Below, piece after piece: positions 23,981-31,231 of a stretch of 37,251 bases of DNA (positions are counted from its first letter, which is position 1; every line of letters starts with the position of its first letter). Below the pieces are notes generated by a model that did no database searches, was not told the origin of the DNA, and saw only the letters and a list, made by a program, of their open reading frames with translations. Source of the DNA: a virus. Position numbers and translations under genes: made by a program. Where the stretch lies: the IMG/VR virus record IMGVR_UViG_3300013103_000004, positions 1-37,251 of that record, one strand, 5' to 3'.

Positions 23981-24380
23981 ATCTTGCCAAATTAAACTTT
24001 ATTTTATCGCAATTTCTCAAGAATTTAACATATTCTGAAACGACCTCAATTTTAACTATTGGTCTTTCGTTTTTGTCTATGTTAGTTATCTTTTCCATTT
24101 TTTTTAATGCTTCTTTTATGGCTTCGACATTATTGGGTAGTTCTCCTTTTTCAATTCTATCGTTAAAAAATTCTTGTATAAGTGATATTTCTTTTGAAAA
24201 ACCTCCATTTGGGTCATTCCAAGTATCACCTAGTTTGTAATATTCGGCTACAAAAGGTCTGCCATTTTCAGATTCGTAATCCTTATAAGGAACGATTGTC
24301 TTATCTGTGCTAACGGTAGTCTTATCTTTTGCTTCGGTCTTTATATCTACAGTTGGTTCTGTTGGGGTTCTAAATGGCAT
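23970..24380 (-). CDS. Hypothetical structural-operon protein (136 aa)
   Basis: Thr/Lys/Asp-rich disordered first 30 residues (TVDIKTEAKDKTTVST), then a helical domain (SLIQEFFNDRIEKGELP, AIKEALKKMEKITN). GAGGAG lies close upstream of the ATG. Not recognised; the place between capsid and fibre suggests a virion or assembly role. Confidence 0.65.
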   Translation of the reverse strand: MPFRTPTEPTVDIKTEAKDKTTVSTDKTIVPYKDYESENGRPFVAEYYKLGDTWNDPNGGFSKEISLIQEFFNDRIEKGELPNNVEAIKEALKKMEKITNIDKNERPIVKIEVVSEYVKFLRNCDKIKFNLARYGK

Positions 24381-24597
24381 TTCTTCTCCTCAACATATCT
24401 TCTCTAATATCTTTGGTGTTTTGAGTTTTCCCTTTTCTTGTTTCTCTTAGTAAAGCCTCTCTGGCACTTTTAGTCCAACTGTCTTCGTTTCTTATCTTTT
24501 TACCAGTTTCCTCAATTACTTTTTTCATAACTGGGTCGCGAGTGTTTTTATACTCCCTGCGGAGTTGTTGTAAATCTGCTTGTCTTGTTTTGTCCAT
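24370..24597 (-). CDS. Small basic helical protein after the capsid gene (75 aa)
   Basis: Highly charged and helical throughout (RQADLQQLRREYKNTRD, REALLRETRKGKTQ). Not recognised. It starts in an AT-only leader (two copies of a ~16-bp A/T repeat at 24605-24640) with no Shine-Dalgarno. Overlaps the next gene by 11 bases. Confidence 0.65.
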   Translation of the reverse strand: MDKTRQADLQQLRREYKNTRDPVMKKVIEETGKKIRNEDSWTKSAREALLRETRKGKTQNTKDIREDMLRRRNAI

Positions 24598-24643
24598 AAT
24601 TTTATTAATTTTATTTTAACAAAAATTTTATTTTAACAAATGC

Positions 24644-24673
24644 GGGGATACAGTTAAGGGCGTCTGTATCCCC
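24644..24673 (-). terminator. Perfect 10-bp hairpin after the major capsid gene
   Basis: GGGGATACAG and CTGTATCCCC pair perfectly around a 10-nt loop, 9 nt beyond the capsid stop. What follows leftward is AT-rich but not a clean U-run, so it may be a partial terminator or a 3' stabilising structure that raises capsid mRNA relative to downstream genes. Confidence 0.65.
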
Positions 24674-24681
24674 TATCTCGA

Positions 24682-25635
24682 CTAAACGCTAGTGAAACGA
24701 CAACTTAATGCCCAATTACTGTTAAGTAATTTGGTTGCATAAGAACCCGCCCACGAAATTTTAGTGATTCTACCAACAGGTGAGTTTGAATCCACCACGT
24801 TAGGAAGAATATAAAGTTTCGGAACGTCTTGTGCTAAGTCGTAAGTTCCAAATGCGTCAGAGCCGTGAACATAAGTATAGAACCTTGTAACACCCGAAGA
24901 TGCTGTTGATGCCGCTTCTGTTCCAGACGATAAGTCTTTATTCAAAAGCCATCGAACCTGGTATAACTCACCCATCTCTCCTTTGTAAAGTTTCTTTACA
25001 TCAGAATAGACTTTGGAATTAATCCAAGTTGTATCTCCCAGCAATCTGTGTTTGCTATAAGGGTCTGTCTTCCCCATAAAAGTCCCGTCTTTATAAGCAC
25101 GAGCCTTATTTAGTTCAAGCTGTCTCACCATCAAACGGATATTACAAGCATCCAAAACATCGCCTGAGGCGATGCTGGCTACATCGTGTCCATTTGGGTA
25201 ATAGGCTGTCCCATTTTCAAGCTCATTCCTAACCAAACGGTTAAGAGTTTCGCCCATATTTTGACCGACTAATTCGACTTTCTCCTTAGCACCTGAATCA
25301 ATAGAAACCAAAGTCTCCATCTTTCCAGAGTTTACGGTTAAACCATAGGCTGAAAGAGTCATCGAAACGGTGCAAGCTGTGACGGCACAGGTTACAGGGT
25401 TAGAAGCCTCTCCCAATGGGGTAGTAATAATACTTAGTGGTTCGTAACGCGTAAAGTTTACGGTGTGTCCTGAATTAACAGGGTGAGTTCTTTTTTGAGA
25501 ACCCTCTTTCAATATCAAGTCATACTCCGCCCTAGCTAAGAAAACTTTTTCGTAGTAGGTCATTATCTCTGCAGATAACGATGAAGTAGTATTGACATTG
25601 GTTGCACCGGATATTCCGCTACCGACTACTGCCAT
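24682..25635 (-). CDS. Major capsid protein (N4-gp56 / P22-like HK97 fold)
   Basis: 317 residues. HVNSGHT-type P-loop region here reads NSGHTVNFTRYEPL (~54-67), followed by the E-loop-like TPLGEASNPV and the YGLTV ... GQNMGETLNRLVRNEL helix, the pattern of N4-gp56 family capsid proteins. It follows a scaffold gene, as expected. AGGAG precedes the ATG. It forms the icosahedral shell. Abundant expression is suggested by the strong hairpin after the gene. Confidence 0.85.
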   Translation of the reverse strand: MAVVGSGISGATNVNTTSSLSAEIMTYYEKVFLARAEYDLILKEGSQKRTHPVNSGHTVNFTRYEPLSIITTPLGEASNPVTCAVTACTVSMTLSAYGLTVNSGKMETLVSIDSGAKEKVELVGQNMGETLNRLVRNELENGTAYYPNGHDVASIASGDVLDACNIRLMVRQLELNKARAYKDGTFMGKTDPYSKHRLLGDTTWINSKVYSDVKKLYKGEMGELYQVRWLLNKDLSSGTEAASTASSGVTRFYTYVHGSDAFGTYDLAQDVPKLYILPNVVDSNSPVGRITKISWAGSYATKLLNSNWALSCRFTSV

Positions 25636-25672
25636 ATTTTTTACTCCTATTTAATTTTACGCCAAGTTAAGG

Positions 25673-26416
25673 TTAAGTCTGAACAATCCCCAGTTCCCTT
25701 TCTAGTTCTTGTATAGACTTTTCCTCTGCTGATTTCGTTGGCTTTCTAACTGAAGTTGGTTTTACAGCGGTTTGCGAAGCCTGTTTGGCTAATTCCTCGC
25801 CTACCTTTCCAACTTCTTTGGCTACCGACCTTTTATAAGGTTTCATCAGTTTATCAACAAAGCCTTTGACATCTGCGGAGTAGGGGTTGGCTCGAACCTT
25901 TGCCTCTACTGCTTCAGTAACCGATTGAGATAAGTCTTTATCAAAAAGGTCATTATCAGGGTCGAGTTCGGGATATTTCTGAACAACCGCTTGAGTGTCA
26001 GACTGTATTTTCAAAGACGCACTTTGCTGTTTAAGTCGCAAATTAACAATCGCATCAGCTCTTCTGGCAACATCGTTACCATATTGCTCTGGGGTTATTT
26101 CTGCCCCCGGTTGGATTGGAGGTGTGTATTGTGGCACATCAGGCGAACCGCCTGTTAGTTCCTCAACCCTTTCAGATAGCGATTTGATTTGCTCCTCAGC
26201 TTGGCGTGCCTTTTCTTCAGCCTGCTTCGCACGAGCATTCAATTCTCTAACTCGATTAGAAAAGCCCTTTTTAGACTTCTCACCTGTTTCAGCTTCAGGT
26301 TGAACCTCCTCCGTCGATTCGGTTTCCTTGACTTCCTCAGTAGCTTCAGATACTGGCGTGGTATCAGCGTTTGCTTCCTCGTTTTCGTTTAACGCCATCT
26401 TTTGACTTTCGTCCAT
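25673..26416 (-). CDS. Capsid scaffolding protein
   Basis: Acidic, disordered N-terminus (EATEEVKETESTEEVQPEAE), a coiled coil at ~55-90 (NARAKQAEEKARQAEEQIKS), a Pro-rich hinge (DVPQYTPPIQPG) and a basic, helical C-terminus (KPTSVRKPTKSAEEKS). This layout and its place immediately before the capsid gene are diagnostic of scaffolds. Starts in an AAAACT-ATG context without Shine-Dalgarno. An in-frame ATG five codons in could also serve. Confidence 0.85.
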   Translation of the reverse strand: MDESQKMALNENEEANADTTPVSEATEEVKETESTEEVQPEAETGEKSKKGFSNRVRELNARAKQAEEKARQAEEQIKSLSERVEELTGGSPDVPQYTPPIQPGAEITPEQYGNDVARRADAIVNLRLKQQSASLKIQSDTQAVVQKYPELDPDNDLFDKDLSQSVTEAVEAKVRANPYSADVKGFVDKLMKPYKRSVAKEVGKVGEELAKQASQTAVKPTSVRKPTKSAEEKSIQELERELGIVQT

Positions 26417-26502
26417 AGTTTTAATAACTTTTAACCATACCCGTAAGGTGATATGAGATTACCCAAGCAAAGAGCTTGATTGTAGGCACATAATGCACAC
26501 AA

Positions 26503-26715
26503 TTAAACCCTCTTCTTTAAGATTGGCTTACCCTCCTTAGTTTCACCAACCATAACCTTATCAGGTCCAATAAATATTGCGTGTTGTAGGTCGCAACTTT
26601 TACAAACGAGGTAAAAACCTTGTTGCCTCCAGTTATGGCGACCTTTGGGAACGAATTTAAAAACTTCCTCATAGGTTTCATTTACCTCCTCCGCTTTCAC
26701 ACGCTTCCTTTGCAT
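26503..26715 (-). CDS. Small CxxC phage protein (70 aa)
   Basis: The core HNWRQQGFYLVCKSCDLQHA, then IFIGPDKVMVG, matches a small protein found near portal/scaffold genes of other phages, function unknown. Only one CxxC pair plus His is present, so a metal site would need a partner. Overlaps the preceding gene by 38 bases. A competing ATG frame in the overlap gives a less protein-like product. Confidence 0.65.
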   Translation of the reverse strand: MQRKRVKAEEVNETYEEVFKFVPKGRHNWRQQGFYLVCKSCDLQHAIFIGPDKVMVGETKEGKPILKKRV

Positions 26716-26995
26716 CGTTGACTTTGTTTAGAAACTTTCTAACAATGTCTTTGACTAAACTAATAACTATGGTGTTTCGTCCTATTTCTTCAAATGTAGC
26801 CCCGCTAGTAATGGCTGTGTCGTTGATTTTATCTAGGTCGGATATCATCTTTTCTATTATTTTAACTAAATACTGCCAACCGTGTGATTTGGACATTGTA
26901 TATAACGAGGTTTCCTCATCGGTTGGTCCTTCAGACTTTTTTGTTTTAGTTAGTGCTGGTATGTTAAAAAACTTTGGTTTTATAGCTTCAGACAT
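26678..26995 (-). CDS. Hypothetical head-region protein (105 aa)
   Basis: The frame is open further upstream, but the ATG at 26995 has GGAGG 5 nt before it and overlaps the portal stop by 8 bases, so it is chosen. Helical core (HGWQYLVKIIEKMISDLDKI, VISLVKDIVRKFLNKV) and Gly-rich end. Not recognised. Confidence 0.65.
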   Translation of the reverse strand: MSEAIKPKFFNIPALTKTKKSEGPTDEETSLYTMSKSHGWQYLVKIIEKMISDLDKINDTAITSGATFEEIGRNTIVISLVKDIVRKFLNKVNDAKEACESGGGK

Positions 26996-28748
26996 TTTGA
27001 CCTCCTTGTGGCATACCTTGTTGTGCTGGCACACCTTGACTTTGCATTTGTTGCACCGCTTGAATAAATTGTTGAGTGCCTTCATCTAAAATCCGGTTAG
27101 TCATATCTTCTGGCTTTTCTTCTTCAATTATCTTATCCCAGTCTTGTAGACCTGAGTTAACTATTGACCTTTTAAGTAATTCTCCTACAGATACTTTGAT
27201 ATTTCCTAATTGGGCATAACCTGTTTGTATGGCTTGCTGTTTCATTTCGGGGTCTTGAAGTATCATACTTAATAATCCGTTTACATTTTCTTGCTGGGAT
27301 TTTTGGTCAACTAAATAAGTCGAACCACTTACAATTTCATAATCATATAAAATATTACCTATCTTTCCTTTTGAGATAGTTAACTTGCCTGTCTTTTTGT
27401 CATATATATCTTGAATATCTTCATACTGTGAGGCTAATTCTTCTATTTCATCTTTGAACATTCTAATTGCTACCCCACCAGAGTTCTTTTTAGACATTAA
27501 ATTGACCATTTTGTTTACAACTTTAGTAATAAATTGCTCCATATAATACCTATCAGCATTATCTCTTGTGTTTTCTCTTGCCCCCTGCATTTTCAAGGCT
27601 TCTGGGGTTTTACCAAACCCTGCTTCGGTTTGTTTGGTAACTGAGGTATCGGTAGTCCCAAACATATTAAGTAATGAGGCATTGGCTATTTGGAATGTGT
27701 TATTGAAGGTGGATATACCTAAGGGACTTAGATTGACTGGTTGGACTGCATTATTTATTTGATTTCTAACCAACCATTTTGCCCCTGCTTTCATTTTAAT
27801 TGAACTCATAGAGGCTATGTTGTCTTTGTTGATTAGAACTGGAGGATAAATGCTTGTTTTAACTCCGTCTAGATATAAGTTCCAAACAGAATTAACCACG
27901 TGTTGCATCGTTCCTCCTCTTTCGGCATCGCCCATACCCATAAAGTCGTCCATTAAAGGAATAGAATATTTTTGAACTACTGGCAATTCTCCGTTATCGT
28001 GGGGATTCTTTATTTCTCTGAAGTTTAAATCGGCGTCAACACAATAATCTGTCCACTTGTCTTTTTCATACATTGTTAAGACTTCGTAATAGCCATCTGA
28101 TTTGGTTCCCTCTGCTTGGGGGTATTTGTCATCAGTCCTTTGTGTTTTCTCTCCTGCTGATTTTTGGGGGTTAGATTTTTTCTTTAATATGTCTACAATC
28201 TTTTTGATATTTTTAAACTCTTTGTCTTTTAACTTTTTCTCAAAGAATGAGATTGGTTGCCAACTTCTAACGATAATATAATCACTATCTTCAATTGATA
28301 CCGCCCCTACTTGAGGGAATACATCTCGTATATTAAGTAACCATAAATCAGGACCAGCGTAACCATTCTTTTTAACTGTCCAATCCACTAAACCATAGTA
28401 ACTACCATATAAACTAGAATAAATATCAACCATCCGCAATTTAGTAAGGAAATTGAATTGAGAATTAGCGTTTTTAAGAATATATTTGTCTAGGACTAGG
28501 TTCATTAACCTTGATGTTCCCTCATCATTTCTGCTTATAGCCCTGACTTTTCCTGTAGAGTTTTGAGCCATAACACGATATGCCCTTTCAATCATCAAAG
28601 TCGAAAGTTTAGGGTCAAAGACGTGCGACCTGGCATCGTTGTGGTTTGATAAGGAATTATGAAACAGTTTCTCATATTCATCCCAATCATCCCTCTTTTG
28701 TTTAAGGTATTCGTATGACGCTTGTTTTCTTTCTAAAATTATGCTCAT
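26988..28748 (-). CDS. Portal protein (podoviral type)
   Basis: The translated product from the ATG at 28748 is 586 residues and starts MSIILERKQASYEYLKQKRD; an upstream in-frame start at 28784 would read through the terminator stem and is rejected. The N-terminal YEKLFHNSLSNHNDARSHVF and WLLNIRDVFPQVGAVSIED segments resemble P22-type portals. The C-terminus is Gln/Gly-rich (QAVQQMQSQGVPAQQGMPQG). Forms the dodecameric DNA channel. The ATG follows directly on a seven-T run, without a normal Shine-Dalgarno. Confidence 0.85.
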   Translation of the reverse strand: MSIILERKQASYEYLKQKRDDWDEYEKLFHNSLSNHNDARSHVFDPKLSTLMIERAYRVMAQNSTGKVRAISRNDEGTSRLMNLVLDKYILKNANSQFNFLTKLRMVDIYSSLYGSYYGLVDWTVKKNGYAGPDLWLLNIRDVFPQVGAVSIEDSDYIIVRSWQPISFFEKKLKDKEFKNIKKIVDILKKKSNPQKSAGEKTQRTDDKYPQAEGTKSDGYYEVLTMYEKDKWTDYCVDADLNFREIKNPHDNGELPVVQKYSIPLMDDFMGMGDAERGGTMQHVVNSVWNLYLDGVKTSIYPPVLINKDNIASMSSIKMKAGAKWLVRNQINNAVQPVNLSPLGISTFNNTFQIANASLLNMFGTTDTSVTKQTEAGFGKTPEALKMQGARENTRDNADRYYMEQFITKVVNKMVNLMSKKNSGGVAIRMFKDEIEELASQYEDIQDIYDKKTGKLTISKGKIGNILYDYEIVSGSTYLVDQKSQQENVNGLLSMILQDPEMKQQAIQTGYAQLGNIKVSVGELLKRSIVNSGLQDWDKIIEEEKPEDMTNRILDEGTQQFIQAVQQMQSQGVPAQQGMPQGGQNV

Positions 28749-28776
28749 AAAAAAAGCCCCCATCAGGGAGCTGTCC
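28749..28776 (-). terminator. Leader terminator abutting the portal start codon
   Basis: Leftward: AGCTCCC-TGAT-GGGGGC followed by seven Ts that touch the ATG of the portal gene. The stem is almost the same as at 15795-15816. In full-length mRNA the stem would also bury the start region, so it may control translation as well as transcription. Confidence 0.8.
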
Positions 28777-28804
28777 GCACGCATTGTGCCATTGCTAATA
28801 ATTT

Positions 28805-28833
28805 AATATAACACTAAGACTGGTTGTTGTCAA
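28805..28833 (-). promoter_or_regulatory. Promoter for the portal-capsid block
   Basis: TTGACA (28828-28833), 17-bp spacer, TATATT (28805-28810) with TGT extension, minus strand. Consensus -35 and near-consensus -10. Expected start near 28798, giving a ~45-nt leader that ends at the terminator before the portal ATG. A 16-bp tandem A/T repeat lies just upstream (28834-28865). Confidence 0.75.
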
Positions 28834-28854
28834 TTTTGTTAATTTTCAATTTTG

Positions 28855-29028
28855 TTAATTTTCAATTTTATATCTCTTTCTCTTGGCGGTAACAACATCT
28901 AGTGTTTTCATAATCACCAGACCGTTTTTAATTTGACAAGTATAAGTTATCTGTCCGAATTGAATATCAGACGCTTGTTTTTCTATTAGCAAGTGAAGCG
29001 GTAAATTCGGTATCTCGGACGCTTTCAT
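28855..29028 (-). CDS. Small paralogous head-region protein B (57 aa)
   Basis: Begins MKASEIPNLPLHLLIEKQAS; a start three codons further upstream (29037, GTAGACT-ATG) is possible. The pattern L..HL.IE......G.I......NG recurs in the gene before it (28967-29167), so the two look like diverged tandem duplicates. They overlap in different frames by about 60 bases. Function unknown. Confidence 0.5.
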   Translation of the reverse strand: MKASEIPNLPLHLLIEKQASDIQFGQITYTCQIKNGLVIMKTLDVVTAKRKRYKIEN

Positions 29029-29167
29029 AGATAACATAGTCTACCAAATTTCCTCTGTTTACTTTCAATACAAAGTTTATCGTTCCATTTTTAATCCTTT
29101 GGATGTCGGATTCTATATCCAAGTGGGCTTGTAAATTCTTTGGATTTAATTTTACTCCATATTTCAT
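28967..29167 (-). CDS. Small paralogous head-region protein A (66 aa)
   Basis: KLNPKNLQAHLDIESDIQRI then NGTINFVLKVNRGNLVDYVI describes a small alpha-beta protein of a type seen next to terminase genes in other phages, function unknown. ATG overlaps the terminase stop by four bases, so translation is coupled. Confidence 0.6.
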   Translation of the reverse strand: MKYGVKLNPKNLQAHLDIESDIQRIKNGTINFVLKVNRGNLVDYVIYESVRDTEFTASLANRKTSV

Positions 29168-30414
29168 ATATATAATCCATCTAAATTTTCCTCAGGGGGG
29201 AGTTCGACTACTTGTGGTTTTTTATAACTTACGGCGAAATAGCGTATTGCATCCATCGCATCGTCATTTACTTTATACGGAACTTCCTTTATTACGCCAT
29301 CTTTTCTACTTTCCATCCATCTATATCTCTCAAACTCATCAGCTATCCAAGTTAAATTTTTATTAAACATTAATGTAGGCTTACCTGTGTCGTTTCTAAT
29401 CTTTAATAATCCTGCTACTTTAGCTATTCCGTGTTTAACACTATCACTTGCTTTGTCTACAGAACCAAAATAAACACCATATTCTGCCAACTGTTTAATA
29501 TTCATTGGCTGTGCTGAATCTGCCACTGGGTTTGTAATATAACGACCAGAGTCCTTAATCTTGACCACATCTGCTATTTGTTTCTCTATAAGACCTGCCT
29601 TATAAAGCCCATCGTATGCATAAATCTCACTACCATCGTTTTTTATGGCAAAATATATTAAAGCGGTTTTATGTCCAAAACCAAAATCTAATGACCTTGT
29701 AAATGTCCAATGTGCGTTGTTTGACAAGTCTGGAATTTCAACCATATGTTTATCTCTATCAAATTCTTTGTAAATAAGACCTTCCATTTTTCTAAACTCA
29801 CCCAACCATTCTTGAGCGAAAGAATCCTCGTCCATTTCTCGCTTGGCTTGGTCGATTTCTTCTTTGTCAATATAGGGATTGTCGTATGAAGTAAAGTGAA
29901 AGTATGTCCAATCGTCATCAACCTTCTCTGTAAGCTCTTTAAAATGATTAAAACCATTGGGTGTTGAAATAAACATTACTTTAGCTCTGCTGTCCGCTAA
30001 GGTGGGTCTAATGACCTTCCACGACTCTTTCCACCTAGCAAAAAACGCAACCTCGTCAAAAATACAAAAATCTATCCTATTTCCTCTTAGGCTGTTTGGG
30101 TCTTCTGCCCCCTTTAGTAAAATGTCGACATTCATTATAGTGGAGATTTTAAGTTTGGTTTTATTTGTTGATTTAATCATCCCCTTTGGAATCAGTTCTA
30201 GTAACATCTCCCACATAATTGATTCTGCCTGTTTATAGTTTGGGGCGATATACCAAACATAACCTTTTCTTTTTTTTTTGTAGTTTTGAACAAAAGCCAA
30301 TATCTCTATTGCTGATAGATATGTTTTACCTGCTCTTCTTCCACAGTTTATTACTCTATACCTATGCTTGTCTTGGTATACTTTGTATTGCCATTTACTG
30401 AACCTTATTTTCAT
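29164..30414 (-). CDS. Terminase large subunit
   Basis: ATP-driven DNA packaging motor and nuclease. Walker A GRRAGKT (residues 25-31), Walker B FCIFDE (116-121, Asp120/Glu121), coupling motif STPNG (150-154). RNase H-like nuclease acidic residues are Asp243 (LDFGFGHKTA), Asp299 (VADSAQP) and Asp385/388 (DDAMDAIRYF). 416 residues is in the normal range and all motifs are intact. Overlaps the small subunit gene by 20 bases. Confidence 0.95.
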   Translation of the reverse strand: MKIRFSKWQYKVYQDKHRYRVINCGRRAGKTYLSAIEILAFVQNYKKKRKGYVWYIAPNYKQAESIMWEMLLELIPKGMIKSTNKTKLKISTIMNVDILLKGAEDPNSLRGNRIDFCIFDEVAFFARWKESWKVIRPTLADSRAKVMFISTPNGFNHFKELTEKVDDDWTYFHFTSYDNPYIDKEEIDQAKREMDEDSFAQEWLGEFRKMEGLIYKEFDRDKHMVEIPDLSNNAHWTFTRSLDFGFGHKTALIYFAIKNDGSEIYAYDGLYKAGLIEKQIADVVKIKDSGRYITNPVADSAQPMNIKQLAEYGVYFGSVDKASDSVKHGIAKVAGLLKIRNDTGKPTLMFNKNLTWIADEFERYRWMESRKDGVIKEVPYKVNDDAMDAIRYFAVSYKKPQVVELPPEENLDGLYI

Positions 30415-30772
30415 CTTTGGGCGGAAGTATAACTAACTTTTCTCCTCCAGTAGTAACATCGGTCTTCTCTTTCATTCCGTGATTGTTTTGGAGTAATAGT
30501 TTGACTATTGTCGAATTAACTTCTTTGCCACCATATATGCCGTCGTTTATTAGTTGTTTCTTCTGATTTATCTTGATGGCTTTCAAAGAGTCGCGAAACT
30601 TCTTGTGTTTTTTCACCCATCTATAAATTGAGTGTTTAGATACTCCCAATCTTATGGCAAAGTCTTCAACCATTGGCAATCTGCCAAATCCACACTCATC
30701 TAAATATCTCCCAACTTCTTCACAGTATTCTTCTTTATATTTGGACGGTCTCCCGCCGTTGGCTCCTCTCAT
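30395..30772 (-). CDS. Terminase small subunit
   Basis: N-terminal GRPSKYKEEYCEEVGRYLDE and helix-turn-helix FAIRLGVSKHSIYRWVKKH (residues ~38-56) followed by KFRDSLKAIKINQKKQLIN, the standard layout of small terminase subunits that recognise pac DNA. Directly precedes the large subunit. Its ATG is 5 nt after an extended -10 box, so the mRNA should be leaderless. Confidence 0.88.
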   Translation of the reverse strand: MRGANGGRPSKYKEEYCEEVGRYLDECGFGRLPMVEDFAIRLGVSKHSIYRWVKKHKKFRDSLKAIKINQKKQLINDGIYGGKEVNSTIVKLLLQNNHGMKEKTDVTTGGEKLVILPPKDENKVQ

Positions 30773-30777
30773 ACTTG

Positions 30778-30805
30778 ATTATAGCACAGTTCTCGCCAGC
30801 GAGAA
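30778..30805 (-). promoter_or_regulatory. Terminase promoter with a palindromic operator
   Basis: Extended -10 TGC-TATAAT (30778-30786, minus). Immediately upstream, at 30790-30805, is the perfect palindrome TTCTCGC-TG-GCGAGAA, covering about -20 to -35, where a dimeric repressor or activator could sit. The start codon follows the -10 by 5 nt. Confidence 0.65.
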
Positions 30806-30815
30806 AATTAGGATA

Positions 30816-31217
30816 CTAAATAAAACTTTTTTTATCATTTAATTGGCCCATATTGTCGACAATATCTCTGTAATAACACATATTTTTGTTTGACAAAAAC
30901 CCGACATAGTAAGCCTTTAAGATACCACTTCTCTCATAAACAACAGACTTAATCATATAATCTTTGTGTCCAAACTTTCCTTTTTCTACAATTATTTCAT
31001 ACACCATAGCCCCTTTTAATGACCCATTCTTTATCTCTCTCTTGTTCACAGGTCTTTTTCTCGCCCACATTGAAACATCTGTCCCAAGACCGTTGACTTT
31101 AGCCTTTAATTTAATCCACTCTGGAGTGTTATCGGGGGTTAATTTTATCCCCACTTCATTTTTGTATTTCTCCTGTAGAAGTTTTTTGTTGTCTAGTATC
31201 TGTTTTATTGATTGCAT
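30816..31217 (-). CDS. Hypothetical protein between initiator and terminase (133 aa)
   Basis: Not recognised. A basic alpha/beta protein: N-terminal helix (SIKQILDNKKLLQEKY), a central AKVNGLGTDVSMWARKRPVN and beta strands (GAMVYEIIVEKG, VVYERSGILKAYYVG). Starts in an AAATAAACT-ATG context with no Shine-Dalgarno. Could be a packaging or replication factor by position only. Confidence 0.65.
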   Translation of the reverse strand: MQSIKQILDNKKLLQEKYKNEVGIKLTPDNTPEWIKLKAKVNGLGTDVSMWARKRPVNKREIKNGSLKGAMVYEIIVEKGKFGHKDYMIKSVVYERSGILKAYYVGFLSNKNMCYYRDIVDNMGQLNDKKSFI

Positions 31218-31231
31218 AGTTTATTTAATTT

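Noticed and set aside
28749-28784. Portal start at 28784
   Set aside because: It would translate through the leader terminator stem and T-run; the ATG at 28748 gives a natural N-terminus.
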